A DNA stretch of 64,000 nt from CAWUEZ02 sp963921355 (GTDB lineage: Bacteria; Pseudomonadota; Alphaproteobacteria; Thalassobaculales; Thalassobaculaceae): positions 1,302,001 through 1,366,000 of the forward strand of contig OZ001190.1 of NCBI GenBank assembly GCA_963921355.3, read 5' to 3'. A program made the position numbers and the translations under genes. Below the pieces are notes generated by a model. The model ran no database searches. It worked only from the letters and a program-made list of their open reading frames with translations, and had not been told where the DNA came from. Shown one piece after another: positions 25,793 through 34,418 of the stretch (positions are counted from its first letter, which is position 1; the number at the start of each line of letters is the position of its first letter).

Positions 25793-26512
25793 ATGGGCTT
25801 TCGTCCGCGCCTCTGGCCGACTGTCTTCACCGTCCCGGCGATCGTCATCATGCTGGGACTCGGCGTCTGGCAGCTTCAGCGCCTGGCCTGGAAGACCGAG
25901 ATCATCGAGACCTTTGATGCCCGGGTCGCGGGTGATCCGGTCGCCCCGCCGGCCGAGGTCGACGATATCGAAAGGTGGCGCTTCACCCGTGTCGGCGCGA
26001 TCGGCAGCTTCCTGCACGACCGCGAACTGCAGATCACCGGCAAGCCCTACAAGGGGACCGCCGGGTTCCACGTGATCACCCCGTTCGTCACCGACAACGG
26101 CCTGACGGTGTTCGTGAACCGTGGCTGGGTTCCGGAGGACCGCCGCCGCCCGGAGATGCGGCCGGAAACTCTCCTGCCACCTCCGGTGACCATCGACGGG
26201 ATCATCCGTGAAGCCGGCGTCAAGGGCCGCTTCGTGCCCGAGAACGAACCCCAGAACGATGTCTGGTTCGTGGTCCGTCCGGCGGCGATGGCCGACCATC
26301 TCGGCCTGACCGGACCGGTCGCCAACTACTTCATCGACGAATTCGCGGACGCGCCGCGCCCGACACGCCTGCCGTTCGGGGCCGCGCGCGAGATCACCGT
26401 GCGCAACGACCATCTGCAATACGCGATCACCTGGTTCCTCCTGGCGATCACCCTGGCCTTGGTCTACGTGGTCTGGCATCGCCAGCTGCCCAAGAAAGAG
26501 GACACAGAATGA
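25793..26512 (+). CDS. surf1: SURF1 family oxidase assembly protein
   Basis: A 239-residue protein with one membrane helix at each end (LWPTVFTVPAIVIMLGLGVWQLQRL and YAITWFLLAITLALVYVVWH), the SURF1 topology. FHVITPFVTDNGLTVFVNRGWVPEDRR matches the conserved core. It helps place heme a into subunit I. Start at 25793 after TTGAGGAA. It overlaps the carboxypeptidase gene by four bases (ATGA). Confidence 0.93.
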   Translation: MGFRPRLWPTVFTVPAIVIMLGLGVWQLQRLAWKTEIIETFDARVAGDPVAPPAEVDDIERWRFTRVGAIGSFLHDRELQITGKPYKGTAGFHVITPFVTDNGLTVFVNRGWVPEDRRRPEMRPETLLPPPVTIDGIIREAGVKGRFVPENEPQNDVWFVVRPAAMADHLGLTGPVANYFIDEFADAPRPTRLPFGAAREITVRNDHLQYAITWFLLAITLALVYVVWHRQLPKKEDTE

Positions 26513-28020
26513 CCGCAACGGCCGTTCCCCCGACACCGGCAACCGACGCGCTCGAAGCCCGGTTCCGCAAGCTGTCCGCTCTGTCCGGCGCCCAGAGCAT
26601 GCTGTCCTGGGACCGCCTGGTGATGATGCCGGACGGCGGGGCCGAGGCGCGGGCCGAACAGGAGGCCGTGCTGTCGGTCCTGGACCACGAAATCCTGACC
26701 GATCCGGTGGTTGCCGATCAGTTGGCGTCGGCCGCCACCGAGCCGCTTGAGGGATGGCGCGCCGCCAACCTGGCCGAGATGCGACGCGCCCATGCCCATG
26801 CCACGGCGATGACCGCCGATCTGGTCGACGCGCAGTCCCGCGCCGCCTCGCGGGCCGAGGGGTTGTGGCGGGAGGCCCGGGCGGCCGCCGATTTCTCGCT
26901 GGTGCGTGATGCTCTGGGCGAGCTTGTGCGGCTGACCCGCGAGGAAGCCGACGCCAAGGCCGCGGCCCTGAACACCACCCCCTACGAGGCGTTGCTCGAC
27001 ACCCATGAGCCCGGCGGCTCGGTCGCCGGCATTGAAGCGCTGTTCGCCGAGCTGGAGGCGGCGCTGCCGCCGCTGCTCGAGGCCGTCCTTGAGCGTCAGG
27101 CGGCGCGTGGTGCGCCGGTTCCGCTGGCCGGGCCGTTTCCGGTCGCTGTACAGCGCGATCTCGCGCGCCAGGTGATGACGACCCTCGGCTTCGACTTCCG
27201 GCACGGCCGGCTCGACGAAACCCTGCACCCGTTCTGCGGCGGGGTGCCCGACGACGTGCGCATCACGACGCGCTACAGCGAGGATGGGTTCGTGTCAGGG
27301 ATCATGGGGGTGATCCATGAAACCGGTCACGCGCTGTACGAGCGCGGGCTGCCGTCCGATTGGCGCGGCCTGCCGGTGGGCGAGGCCCGCGGCATGGCGA
27401 TGCATGAGAGCCAGTCGCTGCTGATGGAAATGCAGGTCTGCCGGTCGCCGGCCTTTCTCGGTCTGCTGTCTGGCTGGGCACGGACCGCCTTCGACGGCGA
27501 CGGCAGCGCCTGGGCGCCGGAAAACCTCGAGCGGATCTACACCACCGTCGAGCGCGGCCTGATCCGGGTCGAGGCCGATGAGGTCACCTATCCGCTGCAC
27601 GTGATCCTGCGGTTCCGGTTGGAGCGCGCCCTGCTCGCGGGGGATCTTCCGGTTGCTGACCTGCCCGGGGCCTGGGCCGAGGGCATGCGGGATCTGCTCG
27701 GTGTCACACCGCCCGACGACGCCCTCGGGTGTCTTCAGGACATCCACTGGTACGACGGTGCGATCGGCTACTTCCCGACCTACACCCTGGGGGCGCTCGC
27801 CGCCGCGCAGCTCTACCGCTCCGCCGTGACGTCCGACCCGTCGATCCCCCAGGCGATCGGGCGCGGTGACTTCGCGCCCCTGCTCGCCTGGCTCGCCACC
27901 CATGTCCACGGCCGCGCCAGTTCGGCCACCACTGACACGATCATCACCGACGCCACCGGCCGGCCGCTCGGGACCGAAGCCTTCCTGGACCATCTCCAGG
28001 CTCGGTATCTGTCCAACTAA
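26509..28020 (+). CDS. M32 family metallocarboxypeptidase (carboxypeptidase Taq type)
   Basis: A 503-residue zinc carboxypeptidase. The HExxH motif is H-E-T-G-H at 270-274 in GVIHETGHALYERGLP. HESQSLLMEMQVCRS supplies the third ligand region, and EADEVTYPLHVILRFRLERALL and DIHWYDGAIGYFPTYTLGAL are the other M32 signatures. It removes C-terminal residues from peptides in the cytoplasm. Its start is coupled to surf1 by a four-base overlap, so it ends the oxidase operon although no functional link is known. Confidence 0.93.
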   Translation: MTATAVPPTPATDALEARFRKLSALSGAQSMLSWDRLVMMPDGGAEARAEQEAVLSVLDHEILTDPVVADQLASAATEPLEGWRAANLAEMRRAHAHATAMTADLVDAQSRAASRAEGLWREARAAADFSLVRDALGELVRLTREEADAKAAALNTTPYEALLDTHEPGGSVAGIEALFAELEAALPPLLEAVLERQAARGAPVPLAGPFPVAVQRDLARQVMTTLGFDFRHGRLDETLHPFCGGVPDDVRITTRYSEDGFVSGIMGVIHETGHALYERGLPSDWRGLPVGEARGMAMHESQSLLMEMQVCRSPAFLGLLSGWARTAFDGDGSAWAPENLERIYTTVERGLIRVEADEVTYPLHVILRFRLERALLAGDLPVADLPGAWAEGMRDLLGVTPPDDALGCLQDIHWYDGAIGYFPTYTLGALAAAQLYRSAVTSDPSIPQAIGRGDFAPLLAWLATHVHGRASSATTDTIITDATGRPLGTEAFLDHLQARYLSN

Positions 28021-28094
28021 AGCCGGGCTTTCCCGGCCGCCGGATGGGGGCCAAGCTGCCGGTCTCCGCCATCACGACCGTGAGGAGCGCGCCG

Positions 28095-28907
28095 ATGCCG
28101 TCGCCCGACCGCCGGACCCTGACCTTCCCCACCGGACAGATCTCGTTCCGGCAGGCGGGATCCGGCCCCGATCTGGTGCTGCTCCATGGCCTGGCCGGGA
28201 ACGCCCGAACCTGGGAGCGTCAGTTCGAGGCCTTCGCCGACCGCTATCGGGTCACCGCCTGGGATGCGCCGGGCTACGGGGACTCCGATCTCGTCCCGGC
28301 CTCGGCCGACAGCTACGCCGAAACCTTGGCGGCATTCCTGGACACGCTCGGACTGCGTGACGTCATCCTGCTCGGCCATTCCATGGGCGGTGTCGTCGCC
28401 GGGACCTTCGCCGGGCGCTATCCGGGGCATCTGCGCGCGCTCGTCCTGTCCTGCACTCTGCTGGGGCGCAAACAGCCGGCGGGCACCCTGTTGGGAGAGG
28501 CCTATCAGGCCCGGCTCGCTGATCTTGAGACGATGCGGGCCGAGGAATACGGCCGCCGGCGCGCCGAGAGCATGACGGCACCGGGGTGCGACTCTGCGAT
28601 CCTCGAACAGCTGGCCGGGATCGCGGCGGAGACGCGGCGCGACGGCCTCGAGGCCGCCATGCGGGTGATCGCCGAGGCCGACAACACAGAACGCCTGGGC
28701 GGCCTCGCGCTGCCGGTTCTGGTTCTGGCCGGCGAGTTGGATCGCACCGTCACCCGGGAGGCCACGGACGCGTTGGTGGCGGCGCTCGCCTTCGGCAAGG
28801 CCGAATTGCAGATCGTCACCCTGCCGGGCGTCGGGCACGCCCCGTATCTGGAGAACGCGACGGACTACACCGCCGCTCTGTCGGCTTTTCTGCGTAGCCT
28901 GGGCTAG
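28095..28907 (+). CDS. Alpha/beta hydrolase
   Basis: A 270-residue hydrolase with nucleophile Ser96 in LLGHSMGGV, oxyanion-hole HG near 31, acid region GELDRTV and His in GVGHAPYLE. The cap has no recognisable substrate signature, so esterase, C-C hydrolase or lactonase are all possible. The start was set at 28095 because GAGGAG lies seven bases upstream; an earlier ATG at 28044 is less likely. Confidence 0.88.
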   Translation: MPSPDRRTLTFPTGQISFRQAGSGPDLVLLHGLAGNARTWERQFEAFADRYRVTAWDAPGYGDSDLVPASADSYAETLAAFLDTLGLRDVILLGHSMGGVVAGTFAGRYPGHLRALVLSCTLLGRKQPAGTLLGEAYQARLADLETMRAEEYGRRRAESMTAPGCDSAILEQLAGIAAETRRDGLEAAMRVIAEADNTERLGGLALPVLVLAGELDRTVTREATDALVAALAFGKAELQIVTLPGVGHAPYLENATDYTAALSAFLRSLG

Positions 28908-29010
28908 GGTCGCAAGAATTCTCCCCGCGGGGGTCCGCGTTAACCGCGTCTTAGAGCTTGGCGTGCGAGCGTCCTGAACAGCGAAACACCAAGCCGAACA
29001 GGGACCCGAC

Positions 29011-29502
29011 ATGAACATGCTCACCGACCACGCCGACATGATCTCGAACGACCCGGTGCAGCCGCCGCTCTGGACCCTGACCTATCTCAGCCGCCAGCCC
29101 GAGACGGTTGATCTGTATCGGCTCAACTGGGCGCTGGCCGGCACGCGGTCGAGCGATCCCATCCTCGCCGTCTCCAGCATGCTGGTGCAGTGGGAGGACT
29201 GGTTCGTGCATGTTATCGAAGGCCCCCGCGACCAGGTCCTGGCGTTCTTCTCTGGCTTCGTGGCCGGCGCGGATGAGGAGAGCAACGTGATCCTGGCCCA
29301 TCAGGGGCCGGTTGAGCGCCGCACGATCGATCCGTCGGTCCCCGTCGACGTGCTGGTGGCGGAAAAGCCTTCGGCGATCGGCGCGGTCGAAGACGTCGTG
29401 CGGTCTGTCCTGACCGTGGACCCGCCGGCCGAGAAGCGGTCGGTTGCGGATCTGCTGTACGATGTGGTCGCGCGGGCGGCCACGCCGACGCTGGCGGCCT
29501 GA
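29011..29502 (+). CDS. BLUF-like domain protein lacking key flavin-site residues
   Basis: A 163-residue protein whose residues 21-100 follow the BLUF fold: LTYLSR near 23-28 and WFVHVIEGPRDQVLAFFSGF (64-83) match the strand and the EG loop. In photoactive BLUF proteins a Tyr, an Asn and a Gln surround the flavin. Here Tyr25 is present, but the Asn position appears as Asp49 and the Gln position in F-x-Q-x-L-E-G is His67. It may bind no flavin, or bind it without the normal photocycle. Start has a GGGA site. No output domain is attached. Confidence 0.65.
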   Translation: MNMLTDHADMISNDPVQPPLWTLTYLSRQPETVDLYRLNWALAGTRSSDPILAVSSMLVQWEDWFVHVIEGPRDQVLAFFSGFVAGADEESNVILAHQGPVERRTIDPSVPVDVLVAEKPSAIGAVEDVVRSVLTVDPPAEKRSVADLLYDVVARAATPTLAA

Positions 29503-29528
29503 CCGACCGTACTGACTCGTCGGACTGA

Positions 29529-30449
29529 CTAGTCGGCTTCCGCGCCCTGGGGCAGGCCGGCTTCCAGGGCGGCGGCCACGATCTCCGCCACCTCGTCGGC
29601 CGTAAAGCCCTGGGTGCGGTGCTCCGGCACCTCGCGGCCAAGGGATGTCTCGGCCACCAGACGGTAGGTTTCGGCGGCACCCAGGAAAACTTTCGGATCG
29701 AGCCCGACATCCGCAAAGGTGCGGGCGATTTCCTCCATCTCGCCGACCCAGCGATAGGCCTTCGGCGCCATGCCCGGCAGTGACCGGTCGAAGCGCTCGC
29801 GCAGCATCCGCAGACTGGCGACCATCTCGGCGTCCAACTCGCGGTCGACACCATAGGCCTTGGCGGCGGCCAGCGACTGCACCGCCAGCGCTGTCAGGCC
29901 CTTGGTCAGGGCGGCATAACTCATCTTCAGCGCCGAAGCGGCGCCGACGCCGCCCGGAACGGCCAGGGCGTCGAGCCCGGCCGCCCGCAGCTCCAGCACC
30001 CGGCTGACGTCGTCATCGTGGCCGGACACGTAGAGCCGCGGACCCATGCCCTGGCCCGGCTTCGGTGGCGCGCCGACGATCCCCCCATCCACGAACGGCA
30101 CCCCGATCCCTTCGATGACCTCGGCGATCTCGACGGAGGTGGCCGGAGCGACGGCGTTGAAGTCGATGTAGATCGGCTTCGCCGCGGCCATCGCGAGGGC
30201 CGATGCCAGGCGTTGGGCGAGTTCCATGGCTTTTGACGGTGGCAGGATGGCGAACAGCAGGTCGGCGCCATCGACCGCCGCGACGTCGTCCCCGCAATCC
30301 TCGATGCCGGCGCGGGCCGCCAGGTCCTGGGTGCGCTCGGAGCGGTCGGCGAGATTGGTCGTGACCCGGATGCTGTTTCGGACCAGCACGCGTCCGATGG
30401 CGTGCCCCATGTCTCCCGGTGCGAAGATCGCGACTGTCTCGATCGCCAT
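29529..30449 (-). CDS. NAD(P)-dependent oxidoreductase, 6-phosphogluconate/3-hydroxyisobutyrate dehydrogenase-like (DUF1932 C-terminus)
   Basis: A 306-residue protein. The N-terminal Rossmann domain has FAPGDMGHAIGRVL in place of the usual GxGxMG, then DLLFAILPPSKA and YIDFNAVAP. FVDGGIVGAPP is the substrate loop, and the C-terminal helical domain with GGVGAASALKMSYAALTKG resembles the DUF1932 type. It probably oxidises a small 3-hydroxy acid; the substrate is unknown. Divergent from thrC with 123 bases between. Confidence 0.85.
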   Translation of the reverse strand: MAIETVAIFAPGDMGHAIGRVLVRNSIRVTTNLADRSERTQDLAARAGIEDCGDDVAAVDGADLLFAILPPSKAMELAQRLASALAMAAAKPIYIDFNAVAPATSVEIAEVIEGIGVPFVDGGIVGAPPKPGQGMGPRLYVSGHDDDVSRVLELRAAGLDALAVPGGVGAASALKMSYAALTKGLTALAVQSLAAAKAYGVDRELDAEMVASLRMLRERFDRSLPGMAPKAYRWVGEMEEIARTFADVGLDPKVFLGAAETYRLVAETSLGREVPEHRTQGFTADEVAEIVAAALEAGLPQGAEAD

Positions 30450-30572
30450 GCCGATAAATCCCTGTTGCCGAAAGCGCTAGCCTGACCACGCTGAGGGGAA
30501 GTGAGTGCAAGGTTGCACCGATATGTGTCGGAGCATAGGGTACCGCGTCATCGCTCGGGGATATACTGGTCC

Positions 30573-31988
30573 GTGCAATACGTTAGCACTCGCGGGCAGG
30601 CGCCTGCTCTAGCATTCGATGAGGTTCTGCTGGCTGGGTTGGCCCGGGACGGCGGCCTCTACGTCCCGGCGGTCTGGCCGCTGTTCTCGAAGGACGATAT
30701 CCGCGCGTTGCGGGGCCTGCCATACCCGGAGGTCGCGACCCGGGTGATGGCGCCGTTCCTGAGCGGCACGATCCCCGAGGAGGTGCTTTCGACGATCTGC
30801 CACGAGACCTACGGCGCGTTCGAACACGAAGCGGTCGCCCCGCTCAAGCAGCTCGACCCAAATCTCTGGCTGATGGAGCTGTTCCACGGGCCCACCCTGG
30901 CGTTCAAGGACTACGCCATGCAGGTTCTGGTCCGGCTGTTCGACTACGTCCTCACGCAGCGCGGCGAACGGGTGACGATCATCGGAGCCACGTCGGGCGA
31001 CACCGGGTCCGCAGCCATCGTCGCCTGCCAGGACCGGGCGGCGATCGACTGCTTCATCCTGTTCCCCAAGGGCCGGGTCTCGCCGGTCCAGCAGCGCCAG
31101 ATGACCACCATCGACGCCGCCAACGTGCATGCGGTCGCGGTCGAAGGCACGTTCGACGACTGCCAGGACATGGTGAAGGCCGCGTTCACGGATACCGAGT
31201 TCCGCGACGCCCTCGGCCTGTCGGCGGTGAACTCGATCAACTGGGCACGGATCATGCCGCAGATCGCCTACTACTTCTGGGCGGCGGTCTTGCTCGGGGC
31301 GCCGGACCGGCCGGTGAACTTTGCGGTGCCAACCGGCAATTTCGGCAACGTCTACTCGGCCTATGCCGCACGCCAGATGGGCTTGCCGATTGAGAAACTG
31401 GTGATCGGCACCAACGCCAATGACATCCTGCACCGGTTCTTCGAGACCGGATCGATGGAGATCCGAGGGGTGCAGCCTACCCTGAGCCCCTCCATGGACA
31501 TCCAGGTCTCCAGCAACTTCGAACGGCTGCTGTTCGATCTGCTCGGCCGCGACGGGGCGGCGGTGAACCAGACCATGACCGACTTCCGGAGCACCGGGGC
31601 GTTCGGGGTTGATGCGCAGCAGCTGGCCGAGGCACAGGCCCTGTTCCAGGGCGCGCGCTGCGATGACGCCGAAACCGTCGCGATTATCGCCGAGACGGCC
31701 CGGCGGACCGGCGAAGTGATCGACCCGCACACCGCGGTCGGGCTTGGCGCGGTTCGGGCGACGGCCGGACAACGCGACCGCTCGGTCCCGCTGGTCGCCC
31801 TGGCCTGCGCCCATCCGGCCAAGTTTGCCGCCGCGGTCGAGCAGGCGGTCGGCCGCGCGGCGGACCTGCCGCCACACATGGCCGATCTGATGGATCGCCC
31901 CGAACGACAGACCGTGATCCCGAACGAGCTGGCCGCCTTCCAGGCGCTGGTGCGGGATCGGGTCGGCGCGCGAGGAGAAGCGGCGTGA
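30573..31988 (+). CDS. thrC: Threonine synthase
   Basis: A 471-residue PLP enzyme that turns O-phosphohomoserine into threonine. The N-terminal YVSTRGQAPALAFDEVLLAGLARDGGLYVP and the PLP lysine Lys112 in HGPTLAFKDYAMQ are typical of ThrC, as are TIIGATSGDTGSAAI and FAVPTGNFGNVYSAYAARQMG. GTG start at 30573; the frame upstream to 30501 has a polar, unrelated lead. It overlaps the M16 peptidase gene by four bases (GTGA), a common alphaproteobacterial pair. Confidence 0.95.
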   Translation: MQYVSTRGQAPALAFDEVLLAGLARDGGLYVPAVWPLFSKDDIRALRGLPYPEVATRVMAPFLSGTIPEEVLSTICHETYGAFEHEAVAPLKQLDPNLWLMELFHGPTLAFKDYAMQVLVRLFDYVLTQRGERVTIIGATSGDTGSAAIVACQDRAAIDCFILFPKGRVSPVQQRQMTTIDAANVHAVAVEGTFDDCQDMVKAAFTDTEFRDALGLSAVNSINWARIMPQIAYYFWAAVLLGAPDRPVNFAVPTGNFGNVYSAYAARQMGLPIEKLVIGTNANDILHRFFETGSMEIRGVQPTLSPSMDIQVSSNFERLLFDLLGRDGAAVNQTMTDFRSTGAFGVDAQQLAEAQALFQGARCDDAETVAIIAETARRTGEVIDPHTAVGLGAVRATAGQRDRSVPLVALACAHPAKFAAAVEQAVGRAADLPPHMADLMDRPERQTVIPNELAAFQALVRDRVGARGEAA

Positions 31989-33253
31989 CGCTCTCCCTCG
32001 GCATGCGGCTCACCCAGCTCGATAACGGCCTGACGGTTGCCACCGACACCATGCCGTCGGTGGAGTCCGCGTCGGTCGGTCTCTGGGTCGGTGTCGGAAC
32101 CCGCCACGAACGCCCCGACCAGAACGGCCTCGCCCATCTGATCGAGCACATGGTGTTCAAGGGCACCCGACGGCGCGATGCCGCCGCCATCGCCCGGGAG
32201 ATCGAGGATGTCGGCGGGCATATGAACGCCTATACCTCGCGCGAGCAGACCGCCTACTACGCCAAGGTGCTGGCCGACGACCTGCCGATCGCCATCGATC
32301 TGATCGCGGATATCCTTCAGGAGTCGGTGTTCGACGCCGGTGAACTGGACCGCGAACGGGCCGTGATCGTTCAGGAGATCGCCCAGGTCAACGACACCCC
32401 GGACGATGTCATCTTCGACCACTTCCAGATGGCGGCCTATCCCGACCAGTCTTTGGGGCGGCCGGTGCTGGGGACAACCGATGTGGTCCGGGGGTTGGCC
32501 CGTGAGTCGCTGGTCGACTACGTCGCAGCGAATTATGGGGCGGACATCTCGGTTCTCTCGGTAGCCGGGCGGGTTGACCATGATGCCGTCGTGGCGATGG
32601 CCAGAGAGCGGTTCTCCTCCCTGCCGCCACGGGCGACCCGCAGCACCGATCCGGCGCGCTATAGCGGCGGCGAGGTCCGTCTGGAGCGCGACCTGGAACA
32701 GCTGCACGTCATCCTCGGATTCCACGGCGTGTCGTTCTCGGACACCGATTTCTACACCCTGCAGGTCCTGTCGATGATCTATGGCGGTGGCATGTCGTCG
32801 CGCCTGTTCCAGGAGATTCGCGAAAAGCGGGGCCTCGCCTACTCGGTCTACTCCTTCACGTCGGCCTACCTCGACGATGGGCTGCTCGGCGTCTATGCCG
32901 GAACCGGTCCGCAGGAAGTCGGCGAGGTGATGCCGCTGGTCTGCGACCAGCTTCTCGAGATCCGTGACGGCCTGCAGGACGACGAACTGGCGCGCGCCAT
33001 TGTGCAGCTGAAGTCGTCCCTGCTGATGAGCCGGGAGAGCACCAGCGCGCGGTGCGAGCAGATGGCCAACCACATTCTGGTGCACCGGCGGCTACCCGAC
33101 ATTCCCGACATCATCAGCCATGTCGAGCGGGTCGACCGGGCGGTAATCCAGAAGATGATCGACAAGCTGCTGTCGGCCCCACCGACCCTGGCGACGGTCG
33201 GCCCGGCGGGTCGGCTGGAAAGCTACGACGCCATCAAGGCGCGGCTGGTCTGA
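31985..33253 (+). CDS. M16 family zinc peptidase (processing peptidase-like)
   Basis: A 422-residue protein with the inverted zinc motif H-L-I-E-H at 51-55 in NGLAHLIEHMVFKGT and the distal Glu131 in VIVQEIAQVND. FQEIREKRGLAYSVYSF near 280 is the M16B substrate-binding signature. It is the bacterial relative of the mitochondrial processing peptidase beta subunit. GTG start overlapping thrC, with AGGAG upstream. Confidence 0.94.
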   Translation: MTLSLGMRLTQLDNGLTVATDTMPSVESASVGLWVGVGTRHERPDQNGLAHLIEHMVFKGTRRRDAAAIAREIEDVGGHMNAYTSREQTAYYAKVLADDLPIAIDLIADILQESVFDAGELDRERAVIVQEIAQVNDTPDDVIFDHFQMAAYPDQSLGRPVLGTTDVVRGLARESLVDYVAANYGADISVLSVAGRVDHDAVVAMARERFSSLPPRATRSTDPARYSGGEVRLERDLEQLHVILGFHGVSFSDTDFYTLQVLSMIYGGGMSSRLFQEIREKRGLAYSVYSFTSAYLDDGLLGVYAGTGPQEVGEVMPLVCDQLLEIRDGLQDDELARAIVQLKSSLLMSRESTSARCEQMANHILVHRRLPDIPDIISHVERVDRAVIQKMIDKLLSAPPTLATVGPAGRLESYDAIKARLV

Positions 33254-33295
33254 TCGAACCCAGTGTTTCCGGGCCTATCCTATCCGTACGCCCGA

Positions 33296-33312
33296 CCCGG
33301 ATTTAATCCGGG
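33296..33312 (+). terminator. Possible hairpin after the thrC/M16 operon
   Basis: CCCGGAT (33296-33302) pairs with ATCCGGG (33306-33312) around TTA, 43 bases after the M16 peptidase stop. There is no clear T tract, so termination is only tentative. The rest of the gap up to the nitroreductase (33254-33480) shows no ORF; a GGGAGG ribosome site ends it. Confidence 0.35.
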
Positions 33313-33480
33313 GTTGTCCCGGGCCCTAGAGAAGTAGGTACTGGAGCGCCTGAGGCCTGACTTCGCGCGTTCCCGTAACTCCGGCCCCAGGTCCCCCCGG
33401 GGAGTGAAGAGAGGAGAGCTCAGCTAGACGCTCCCACGCCCCCCCGCCATGATGCCGGCGGGTAGAACGGGAGGCTGCGG

Positions 33481-34317
33481 ATGACCGAAAAGACCATCGC
33501 CGATCTGATCGAGGAGCGGTTCGGACTGGCGACCGAGGACGGGCGCGACATGCCGGCCGAAGGCGAACTCGCCGCGATCCTCAGCCACCGCAGCCACCGT
33601 CGCTACACCGACGATCCGGTGCCCGACGAGGTGCTGCGGATCGCGCTGGCGGCGGCGTTCTCCGCCCCCGCCAAATCGGATCTGCAGCAGTGTTCGGTGA
33701 TCGTGGTCCGCGATCCCGAGGTGCGCGCCGCCCTCAACACCCAGATCAACGACGACTGGGTCACCAACGCGCCGCTGATGCTGGTGTTCTGCGGCGACAA
33801 CCGGCGGATCCGCCGGATCAGCGAGGCCCGTGGGAAACCCTATCCGAACGGCCATCTCGACGCGTTCCTGAACTGTGCCGGGGATGCGGCGATCGTGCTG
33901 GCGACCTTCATCCGGGCGGCCGAGGCGCTGGGCCTCGGCTGCTGCCCGATCAGCGTGATCCGCAACAAGATCGAGGCGGCCTCCGAGACCCTCGGCCTGC
34001 CGGACCATGTCTTTCCCTTCGCCGGGATGGGGGTAGGCTATCCGGCGCGCGAGGGCTGGGTCAGCTTGCGCCTGCCGCCGAGCGTGACTGTGCATACCGA
34101 CCGCTACGACGACAGCCGGATGCTGGAGGAGGTCGACGGCTATGACCGTCGGCGCGACGCCCGGTTCTCGATCCCACCGGAGAAACAGCGCCAGCCCGAC
34201 GAGTACGGGGTGGCGAACTTCTACGGCTGGTCCGAGGACAAGGCCCGGCAATACGCCGTCCCCCAGCGCAAGGACCTGGCCGCCTTCCTGAGATCCAAGG
34301 GCTTCGGGCTGGATTGA
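33481..34317 (+). CDS. Nitroreductase family FMN oxidoreductase
   Basis: A 278-residue NfsA/FRP-like flavoprotein. LSHRSHRRYTDDPVPDEVLRIALAAAFSAPAKSDLQ is the N-terminal FMN-binding block, with the R-S-H/R-Y motif, and AAEALGLGCCPISVIRN and FPFAGMGVGYPAREG complete the fold. It would use NAD(P)H to reduce quinones, flavins or nitro compounds. GGGAGG precedes the ATG. The C-terminus RKDLAAFLRSKGFGLD is typical of the group. Confidence 0.9.
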   Translation: MTEKTIADLIEERFGLATEDGRDMPAEGELAAILSHRSHRRYTDDPVPDEVLRIALAAAFSAPAKSDLQQCSVIVVRDPEVRAALNTQINDDWVTNAPLMLVFCGDNRRIRRISEARGKPYPNGHLDAFLNCAGDAAIVLATFIRAAEALGLGCCPISVIRNKIEAASETLGLPDHVFPFAGMGVGYPAREGWVSLRLPPSVTVHTDRYDDSRMLEEVDGYDRRRDARFSIPPEKQRQPDEYGVANFYGWSEDKARQYAVPQRKDLAAFLRSKGFGLD

Positions 34318-34326
34318 TTGGGCTGT

Positions 34327-34417
34327 CGAGGTCCCGGCCTCGGCTTGTCAGCCGAACCGGGATGACGGCCGTATAAGCGTCATCCCGGTTCGAGCGAAGC
34401 GAGAGACCGTGACCTCG
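34327..34417. terminator. Nested inverted repeat between convergent nitroreductase and modC genes
   Basis: GAACCGGGATGACG (34354-34367) is perfectly complementary to CGTCATCCCGGTTC (34378-34391), loop ten bases. An outer CGAGGTC (34327-34333) matches GACCTCG (34411-34417). The GTCATCCCGGTTCGAGC word is a type of intergenic repeat common in alphaproteobacteria. It can end transcription from both sides; the modC stop lies two bases beyond. Confidence 0.65.
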
Positions 34418-34418
34418 T

